A stretch of 64,000 nucleotides of DNA. It comes from Branchiostoma floridae (lineage: Eukaryota; Chordata; Leptocardii; Amphioxiformes; Branchiostomatidae). This document shows positions 59,601-64,000 of this stretch, piece after piece. The translations under genes and the position numbers were made by a program. The DNA is taken from the NCBI RefSeq assembly GCF_000003815.2, contig NC_049979.1:8350217-8414216 (forward strand), in the 5' to 3' direction. Position 1 is the stretch's first letter, and every line of letters begins with the position of its first letter. The notes below the pieces were generated by a model that worked only from the letters and a program-made list of their open reading frames with translations, was not told the origin of the DNA and did not search any database.

Positions 59601-60759
59601 ACAATAAAAAACAGCCGGAGCCTAACCTCTTCTTGGAGAGAACTGAGACAGCAATGCTAGTTCTGAGCAGCCATGAAATGGCAAGATTGCCAAAATACTG
59701 GCTGTTTCTTCCCATGTTGTATATCACATTGTCAATCATTAACTGCTCAACAATAAACAGAGTGAACACCACCTACAGGGTGTAAAGCTAGTTACACGTA
59801 GTATCATTCATATGTTAGTCCATGGACATTGACAATTTTTCATTTTCAAAGTTTTCAATACACTAAGATCCGACAACATGGTAACGTTAACACTACAGAT
59901 CCTGTTAAACTTAATATTTTATTGCATTAACTCTGAAGGCAACAAAACAGTCAACAACACCCCCAATCAATGTATCTACGACTAATACAAGAAAGGTCAG
60001 GATGTAACTAATTAGTAATGTCTGATGGATGTTGAAACTCCAAAATGTGCCTTATTTTATATCTTAGACACTTGTTGATAGACTATAACGTTAACTTCAT
60101 GCTGGACTTTCAGGCCAAACCACTTCTGAACATATGTTAATCTATTGTTATCACAAATCAGCAATAAATTATTCATGCAGCAAGATAGGCTGCCCTTTTC
60201 ACCATTTCAGTCATGGGGCTTCTTGTAATTAAAAAGAAAGGTCGCAGCGATATTGTTACCTGGACACATACAATAGCACGCCAGGGTTCGCCTGTTTGAA
60301 CGCATTGTGTCAAAGACGCATTGATTGCTTTATAATAACAGTTGTTTATTACCCAACCTATGGCCATGATTGCAAGCGTGTCTGAACGCCATGTTCCTCC
60401 ATAGTAACAAGAACGGTTACACGTTGGCAATACTCCAGCCTCTAGTATGATCGTGTACAATATATCGATGATAGCAGTTACACATATGTTTTGATCAGCT
60501 GGCCAAAGCGCGCGCGGTCAATCAAATTTAGACAGTGTCCAAATTATGCCACGCTGACTATCTGTGTAACAACACACACACGGTTATACTACAATATTGA
60601 ACAGCAGGAGAGAAGGATGGAGAAAATTTCAACGCCATTACCTCTGCAACTTGCGTCCACGCATCTCTGAGTTTGAGGAATGAAGGAATCCGCGGATTTG
60701 AAGGCGAAGTCAGACAAAACGATCGCAAGAATCGCCACCAGCCGACCGGCGGCCGCCAT
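27434..60759 (-). CDS. MIA3: TANGO1/MIA3, giant form: ER-exit-site cargo receptor, 31 coding exons
   Basis: Thirty-one exons on the minus strand join in consistent phase from the ATG at 60759 to the TAG at 27434, about 6,503 codons. Order: signal peptide; MIA-type SH3 domain; His-rich segment; a very long repeat-rich luminal arm; a membrane segment at about residues 5786-5807; coiled coils; a Pro-rich tail. The assignment rests on the SH3 sequence (SADPRLLSFNIHDVITVFSK, then FGYFRKDALVE) and the coiled-coil stretch ERSFRNQIASIEKKAHESW, which is nearly the vertebrate TANGO1 sequence. Known role: at ER exit sites the SH3 domain engages HSP47-bound procollagen in the lumen, while the cytosolic part recruits COPII coat through its coiled coils and Pro-rich region. 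Vertebrate TANGO1 is about 1,900 residues, so this lumen is several-fold larger. Exon coordinates are in the part entries below. Splitting into two genes is possible only if a promoter inside the locus is used, but every junction is in phase. Confidence 0.9.
29795..35185 (-). other. MIA3 coiled-coil region (exons 12-26)
   Basis: Fifteen short exons: 35185-35155, 34747-34659, 34520-34443, 34096-33986, 33818-33747, 33432-33328, 33029-32998, 32262-32172, 31927-31849, 31491-31439, 31194-31104, 30846-30708, 30443-30342, 30134-30038, 29862-29795. They encode about 410 residues rich in Glu, Lys, Gln and heptad Leu, e.g. KKQLEAEIDKAAKEKEDL and NEQLKENVQYKENEIE. The exon at 31927 (VLRDCLMQIKALESE) and the one at 30134 match vertebrate TANGO1 coiled coils. 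These coils mediate self-assembly and pairing with cTAGE5/MIA2 and recruit tethers. Confidence 0.88.
35581..35907 (-). other. MIA3 membrane exon with possible alternative start (short isoform)
   Basis: The exon ends at 35581 (ACACGG|GTACGT). The membrane span is PWLAVVTTLLVGIVTFCVF, preceded by a hydrophobic, probably membrane-embedded segment (SWLQIYGMLLKIL), as in TANGO1. Two starts are plausible. For the long form, an acceptor CCTGTACCAG places the exon start at 35831 in the phase required by the upstream exon. For a short form, an ATG at 35907 opens the same frame (MSQNIELICQHYG) with an in-frame stop just upstream. A weaker acceptor just upstream of that ATG (TTTGAG|TCAACATG) is also phase-compatible. 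Mammalian MIA3 is known to make a short isoform without the lumenal domain. Confidence 0.7.
35919..36596. mobile_element. 678-bp MITE with about 50-bp perfect terminal inverted repeats
   Basis: The left end reads GACCCCGTTCACACTC and the right end is its complement; the two termini match for about 50 bases. A nested palindrome (AAGCGGCTTCAACGTCGAAG) lies within each end. Flanks give either a 3-bp AAA duplication or, if the element is taken to start one base later, 5-bp CAAAG, so the superfamily is uncertain. There is no transposase frame. It sits 12 bases upstream of the alternative MIA3 ATG. Confidence 0.85.
36600..37260 (-). promoter_or_regulatory. Candidate internal promoter for a short MIA3 transcript
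   Basis: The minus strand contains AAAGATGGCGACC (about 37005-37016), resembling the YY1 site often found at TSS-proximal ATGs; the main MIA3 ATG has a similar context (ATGGCGGCCGCC). That ATG opens a short frame with a potential donor (GGAAAG|GTGAAC). This is suggestive only; no initiator or TATA is clear. Confidence 0.3.
37261..37929. other. MIA3 intron sequence, nothing recognised
   Basis: AT-rich intronic sequence between the acidic exon (donor at 37929) and the candidate internal promoter. No repeat or ORF of note. Confidence 0.4.
37930..41208 (-). other. MIA3 giant exon 10: Glu-rich acidic luminal domain
   Basis: A 3,279-base exon (acceptor TTTCTGTCTTCAG, donor GCAGATG|GTAAGG), phase 1 to phase 1, encoding about 1,093 residues. 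The first third is extremely acidic with EEDxQQE-type runs and an 8-residue tandem repeat; the middle has mixed acidic disordered sequence. The last 300 residues are better mixed, with possible amphipathic or coiled stretches (ARQQLREQVEKLTKSD, LRQEMLDWTAKMKEKREEAR), resembling the membrane-proximal luminal helices of TANGO1. High net negative charge suggests Ca2+ buffering or a repulsive brush, by inference. Confidence 0.82.
40380..40745 (-). repeat. 24-bp coding tandem repeat (EDTQQEGG)
   Basis: About 15 imperfect copies of an 8-codon unit reading EDTQQEGG or variants (EDTEQEDG, EDTKQEDG), in frame within MIA3 exon 10. Copies differ by a few substitutions and small indels (e.g. REEDTQKEGG), all frame-preserving, as expected under coding constraint. 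Confidence 0.85.
41671..42234 (-). other. MIA3 small linker exons 8 and 9
   Basis: Exon 8 is 42234-42172 (63 bases; FKVKAIDATDEDKDLSSMGVE) and exon 9 is 41736-41671 (66 bases; AFSPQRPSPGLDWVTSGQAP). Both have clean acceptors (TTTGTCCCACAG, GGTTGTAGCAG) and donors, and both are phase 1-1, so either can be skipped without shifting the frame. No domain is recognised. Confidence 0.7.
42530..43685 (-). repeat. Eight CPxDxNC[T/S] motifs (Cys pair plus N-glycan sequon)
   Basis: Reading N to C: CPADASCS, CPADLNCT, CPADFNCS, CPVDGNCT, CPADGNCT, CPADHNCS, CPVDLNCT, CPADHNYT. They are spaced about 39-102 residues apart in the C-terminal part of MIA3 exon 7. Six have both cysteines and an N-C-[T/S] sequon; the first lacks Asn and the last has Tyr in place of the second Cys but keeps the N-Y-T sequon. 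Each follows a hydrophobic helix-like lead (e.g. SLFWTCPAD), the same place where upstream repeats have TCPLK. Confidence 0.85.
45560..46935 (-). repeat. 168-bp coding tandem repeat, about nine copies
   Basis: The landmark sequence GAATGAATGCTGTGGGGATG (plus strand) recurs near 45.57, 45.73, 45.90, 46.06, 46.23, 46.40, 46.57, 46.74 and 46.90 kb, mostly 168 bases apart. Each unit encodes 56 residues including PTSPQHSFINAITLTCPLKE, HHTQVMARLDLPPSS and VPEEPKTAPVLQ. Copies in the middle are the most alike, consistent with recent unequal exchange. Confidence 0.88.
48748..49190 (-). repeat. Three tandem copies of a 141-147-bp coding unit
   Basis: Near-identical units encode LTYWEQLTHMHRPTS, PEDKHYRHE and ILPTDGTAQPVCPS. 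One copy has a 6-base in-frame insertion. High identity implies recent duplication at the 5' end of MIA3 exon 7. The YWEQLTHM core resembles the YxEVMT core of the later units. Confidence 0.88.
49402..49613. mobile_element. 212-bp MITE with about 54-bp inverted repeats
   Basis: The left end starts GCTAGTTCACCCTTATCCG and includes GGGTAACCTATATCCGTTGC; the right end is the complement with three differences. The centre is itself a smaller palindrome (TGCAATAT...ATATTGCA). The target duplication is unclear (flanks ATAAC and ATTAC). It lies in the intron between MIA3 exons 6 and 7. Confidence 0.8.
49614..50404. other. MIA3 intron, nothing further recognised
   Basis: AT-rich intron sequence between the MITE and small exon 6. 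Overlapping short ORFs on both strands have no recognisable content. Confidence 0.4.
50405..50461 (-). other. MIA3 small exon 6 with a basic cluster
   Basis: A 57-base exon, acceptor CCATTTTCAG and donor AGAAAAG|GTAAGTG, phase 1-1. It encodes SKEEHDTNLEQKRSHRRK, linking the two largest exons. The RSHRRK cluster fits a minimal proprotein-convertase pattern (R-x-x-R), but it could be just a basic linker. Confidence 0.65.
51852..52013 (-). repeat. 27-bp coding tandem repeat, six copies
   Basis: Six head-to-tail 27-base units encode the 9-residue repeat HSAKPTDSE, with a Pro/Leu difference between the first and last copies. It lies in the Tyr-core part of MIA3 exon 5 and is directly followed by LTYSLVMTGLL, so it looks like a local amplification of the linker before one Tyr core. 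Confidence 0.92.
54621..56155 (-). repeat. 30-bp coding minisatellite, about 50 copies
   Basis: An essentially gapless array of 30-base units (plus strand CTGTCCCAGTTTGTTCCTTA plus ten variable bases) encoding SKEQTGTEED-type decapeptides. Variation is mostly E/D at the last acidic positions and occasional RQQ, KEP or TAE. Runs of variants recur in the same order (for example around 54.8-55.05 kb and 55.23-55.5 kb), showing a higher-order duplication of about 420 bases. No stop codon or frameshift occurs in 1.5 kb. Confidence 0.95.
57485..58055 (-). other. MIA3 exon 4: His/Gln/Glu/Pro-rich luminal linker
   Basis: A 571-base exon from acceptor CATTTTTTTTACAG to donor CAACAGG|GTAAGTC, entering in phase 0 and leaving in phase 1. 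It encodes about 190 residues rich in His, Glu, Gln and Pro, e.g. HHEVSHYEVPYHTEEGH and HYEHGENQNIHEESSQQ. The His-rich composition continues into exon 5. It lies directly after the SH3 domain. Confidence 0.78.
58465..59083 (-). other. MIA3 exons 2-3: MIA-type SH3 domain
   Basis: Exon 2 is 59083-58953 and exon 3 is 58563-58465. Together they encode about 77 residues: AISQGRARKSYRSADPRLLS with FNIHDVITVFSK, NGLWGGV, then FGYFRKDALVE. This is the family pattern ('GRA..DY...D.R.L.F..GE.I.V...LWAG...FGYFP.D.V'). The preceding Cys pair (C33, C38) matches the family's conserved N-terminal disulfide region. This domain binds HSP47/procollagen in vertebrate TANGO1. Confidence 0.9.
60642..60759 (-). 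other. MIA3 exon 1: signal peptide
   Basis: ATG at 60759 in the context CAACATGGCGGCC. Residues 1-24 form a hydrophobic signal peptide (RLVAILAIVLSDFAF), followed by CVDASCR; the donor is TTGCAGAG|GTAATGG. An upstream in-frame ATG at 60846 would add 29 residues (MPGTSAS...) ahead of the signal peptide and is less likely. Confidence 0.82.
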
Positions 60760-62750
60760 GTTGGATTTCCCTTTTGCGACGACGCAGGCGCAGCTTGGCG
60801 CGGACACGTCAGCGGGAATCGCGTCACTTGCGGAAGTTCCTGGCACATTCCAGTGTTAGTCTGTTTGGGAAGGGGGTCATTTCAGCACTGTAAACATCTA
60901 ACGACCAAGGGTGGAAAACAACACCATGCATATCCGCTTGCAATCTGATGCATGTATATGATAGAACAAATCAACCATCCCCGGATTCACTTTCACTTTC
61001 AAAACATTTCACTTTCAAACCATTGATCTATCTGTGTTGGGATCTATTAGGACTTTATTAATTCAATATATCGATGTATGGGGGTAATAGAATGTAGAAA
61101 CAATTGATTTGGTTGGTCATATATTGCTATCAGATAGCTTACACGTATTTCCCTCGGTGCTGACACTGGTAGGTGCACACGACTTTGATACTGTAAACGT
61201 CATTTGCCTGGACGTAACGTTATACACGTGTGCTGAATTTTATAGTACGCCATAAAGAGTCGCAGTCGCAAATACACACATTGGGAAATATGCAGATTCC
61301 AGAATGGCTGTGTGTCCCATTCAACTTCTTAATTAACACTTTCGATATAAAGAAAACATCATTATCTTAAAAATCATTATCTTTTTTTTTTAAATTTTGC
61401 TCGATCAAGGAGTTTACTAGTAATATAAAAGGTTTTAACATCCTTGGCTCGATACACCACCCAGGGTATCCCACAGCCTTTCAAATATGATGTCACTGAG
61501 GAATATACGATGTAGTATAAAAATCTGTGACGTGTTAAGACCTTTGTTTATATCAGCCCATTGACGCCCGTGCTTTGTGTGTTGTGTTTGCATATGGCAT
61601 TCAACGATCCCGGATCTTGCTCACAACTAACGTCAGGGTCTGCTCGGAGCTGTACGTACGAAACAGACTCGCGCTCGATATCGGTGAAACTTTACCGGTG
61701 TTGTGCCGTTTTATCCCACAAGTATATACGGAGTTCAATTTTGTATTAGTAGACAATTTCCCCCATATCTTGTGTTCAAAATTACAATCAGGTCTTTTTC
61801 TTCTCGACATATTGAAAGTTTATTTGCAAGTTCATGCCCGTAGGCCCATTGCAAGTATATGGAAGAAACAAAGATAGGGGACACGCATGTCACATTGAAC
61901 AGTGATAAACATTATTGTGCAAAGAGGCATAGCCTGACATGTCATGTTTGAACGAGACACGTCCTTGTTCCCTTTAATATCCCTACACCCCCTCCCATCT
62001 TAAGACCTTTAGACGCAACACTGGCACACCTTGTTCTTCGAGTCTGAAGATTTGTTTCTTTTGTCCCAGTCAGGTATTATCCCTGTATCAACACCTGGCA
62101 TCTCCTGGCGACAATCATGCGTGGAAAGAATAACATCTACGTCATCGGTCACTAAATATGCAGGCTTTTATTCAGCGATACAAACGACATTTCCTCTAGA
62201 TCTGATTAATGCTTTTTGCATCAAGTTCATGATGGACCAACACAGGCGACAACTGTTGCTAAGTCAATAAAACCGTAAGGTGGTATGCAGAATGATGTAA
62301 GTCAGCTGTCAGAGATCTCATTAAATGTACATGTATGACGAACACCTTTCTTTGTGGTTTAACGTCCAATTGTAGCCATGTAAATCTTTTGAGTTCGTTT
62401 TCTTGTAACAGGTGTTCGCCCGAGGATTATTGGGTCGGGTAGTAATACGCCATGCTCATCAGCGAGATATGACAGAAATATTCTGTTGCTTTTTTCACCG
62501 TTAGCTTACAGCCTGTGACCCGTCTTAGAAGGACTTACGATACATAAACGCAAGGTCCTAGTAGCAAATGGGAGCGACTTAATTCAGCTAACATCAGATG
62601 ACGTCCACTCGATCTGTATCTCAGTCAGCTGCGGCGGTGGACCTTGTCAAAGCTATGTCTAGAACGGTGGTGAAGCCTGACCGTGCTGTTCTTGAGTAAC
62701 TCTGATGAAGTTTCGGAAACAACACGACTGAGTGGTCACACTGTGGGATC
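60760..62750. other. MIA3 promoter side and intergenic sequence
   Basis: The first 80 bases upstream of the MIA3 ATG are GC-rich, consistent with a promoter and 5' UTR. No TATA or other decisive element is seen. The rest is AT-rich, with small ORFs of no recognisable content. Confidence 0.4.
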
Positions 62751-63299
62751 ATGGCTGGCGGTAGGGAGAGAGCCTCGCCGGGAGGACTCAGCGTCTGCAG
62801 TTGGCCCATGAGCGCTCCACTGAGACGGGGTAAGTCAAGAGGAAGCCAGAGCGACATTGGGCCGCGTCCACAGGGCCCCGTCTACCGAAGGAACAGAACG
62901 ACAATCACGTATGACGTCTGTAAGGGACGATGTTCTGGAACGCAAGTCTTAGAACAAACGGACTCGGTCGGCAAAAACACTTCACGAAGTCTGGAGACAC
63001 CCGAGTCGCGCTTTGTCATGGCAGACGAAGATTGCCTTTGCGGCAAAGTTTTTCACATGAGCGATGCCATTGCGGTCGTGCCGCCAGGTAGCACGCCAAG
63101 GACAAAGGCAACCACCAGATGGTTTACTCCTACGTCTGTGAAAAGTGCAGGTACGGACTGTCGTCACCCCGGTAGGATTACAGCGAGCAGGGCGACCATG
63201 TGTGTGGGAGATAAACATATCATGGACAGACTCTGGGACCTCAACAGCTATCTGGACAACGGTGACATCCACCGGCCTTTTTCAGGTGATGGCTACTAG
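62751..63299 (+). CDS. Hypothetical ORF, possible first exon of an unidentified gene
   Basis: A 182-codon frame starts at GATCATGGCTGGC. It is Arg/Ser/Thr-rich at the start and has a mixed C-terminal half (DEDCLCGKVFHMSDAIAVV, DKHIMDRLWDLNSYLDNGD). I recognise no family. A possible donor (CCTTTTTCAG|GTGATG) near its end suggests it could be an exon that continues beyond the window. Its GC content is higher than the surroundings. It could equally be a chance ORF, since the overlapping minus-strand frame is also open for 96 codons. Confidence 0.3.
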   Translation: MAGGRERASPGGLSVCSWPMSAPLRRGKSRGSQSDIGPRPQGPVYRRNRTTITYDVCKGRCSGTQVLEQTDSVGKNTSRSLETPESRFVMADEDCLCGKVFHMSDAIAVVPPGSTPRTKATTRWFTPTSVKSAGTDCRHPGRITASRATMCVGDKHIMDRLWDLNSYLDNGDIHRPFSGDGY

Positions 63300-64000
63300 G
63301 CGTTTGTCATATCCCAGTAACTGTCGAATTATCATTGACATCCATCGTGACGTCCGCGTTTGAATCTCAGTAATATAGACTCTGTCCTTTGTGTATCGAA
63401 AAACAAACAAACTCGTGCATGTTCTCCAGTCAAATTTCCTTCTATTCTACATTTTAGACAATACAAGACTCTATTTCAATTTCTTTAACCCAGACCACTT
63501 TACAAAGCATTCCCTTTGAAAACTCCACAATTTTGGTTCATAGCTTTCTATGCAGTTTTCAGTACTGTAAGACTCTATTGTCTGTGTTTTTTAAGTTTCC
63601 GTGTCACTCCATTCCTAGTCGAGGTTAGTATTCATGCCAGTGTTGTTGAAAGAACGTCTTGAAGCTGTTTGCACAGACGGTGTTCTTAAGAGTGGATCTC
63701 TCTCACAGTGTGCTTTTGTGGATGGCAAAGTAGTGGGTTTCGCGAGACGTAAAGGGTTCAAGTCGTTTGACAGCATCGGACAGTGTTTTTAAAAGTCAGA
63801 GGGTTAAGATGTCAGCACACAGGTGGACCTCAGTAGTGGGTGCCTGGAACACTGGTACACAGTGAAAACATTCTTGTGACTAAGCGAATCGATTGAAATT
63901 GAAGCTTCCCGGTCCAACTGAGACATTTTCACTTGTTTGATCCAGAGGTAGTGGCCGCGATCAGTCGTAGTTCATGATGTAATCATGACTTTGCTGACAG
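63300..64000. other. Nothing recognised
   Basis: AT-rich sequence to the window end with no convincing ORF, RNA or repeat. Confidence 0.4.

Noticed and set aside
60760-60848. Upstream in-frame ATG of MIA3 (60846) and overlapping frame from 60848
   Set aside because: The extension would place 29 polar residues before the signal peptide; the ATG at 60759 has the better context.

Overview
This is a eukaryotic nuclear window. Genes are split by GT-AG introns, 3' UTRs carry AATAAA-type signals, and the intergenic DNA holds inverted-repeat transposons and a decayed non-LTR retrotransposon. Three loci are recognisable by family: a prostanoid-type GPCR, clusterin and TANGO1/MIA3. That set, with the compact intron-rich layout, suggests an invertebrate chordate, most likely a lancelet (Branchiostoma). 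The species is my inference; the gene families are read from the sequence.

Layout. 1-2.7 kb: last exon and long 3' UTR of an unidentified plus-strand gene. 4.6-8.7 kb: a three-exon minus-strand rhodopsin-class receptor closest to prostanoid receptors, with a hAT-like MITE and a foldback element in its introns. 12.0-13.9 kb: a 5'-truncated, frameshifted LINE whose reverse transcriptase is interrupted by an ORF1-like segment. 15.8-25.1 kb: a 13-exon plus-strand clusterin of about 653 residues. It keeps both five-cysteine clusters of vertebrate clusterin and a basic cleavage site, but has an extra block of acidic/aromatic amphipathic repeats. Its sixth intron holds a complete minus-strand MYND zinc-finger gene (18.9-20.8 kb). 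25.1-27.4 kb: convergent 3' ends, with a 100-base assembly gap at 27105-27204.

27.4-60.8 kb, minus strand: one gene, TANGO1/MIA3. I could phase 31 coding exons into one open frame of about 6,500 codons: signal peptide, MIA-type SH3 domain, His-rich segment, a luminal arm of about 5,600 residues carried mainly by three giant exons (6.0, 6.8 and 3.3 kb), a membrane segment, coiled coils and a proline-rich tail. The luminal arm is built from several repeat families: a Tyr-x-x-Val-Met-Thr core, a 30-bp minisatellite, a 168-bp tandem repeat, CPxDxNC[T/S] motifs and a Glu-rich tract. I know of no description of this architecture. All exons of the arm are symmetric phase 1-1. A 678-bp inverted-repeat element lies 12 bases upstream of an in-frame ATG that could start a short, lumen-less isoform.

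60.8-64 kb: mostly unassigned sequence, with one weakly supported plus-strand 182-codon ORF. The membrane/secretory theme (receptor, secreted chaperone, bulky-cargo ER-export receptor) is coincidental neighbourhood; nothing suggests co-regulation.
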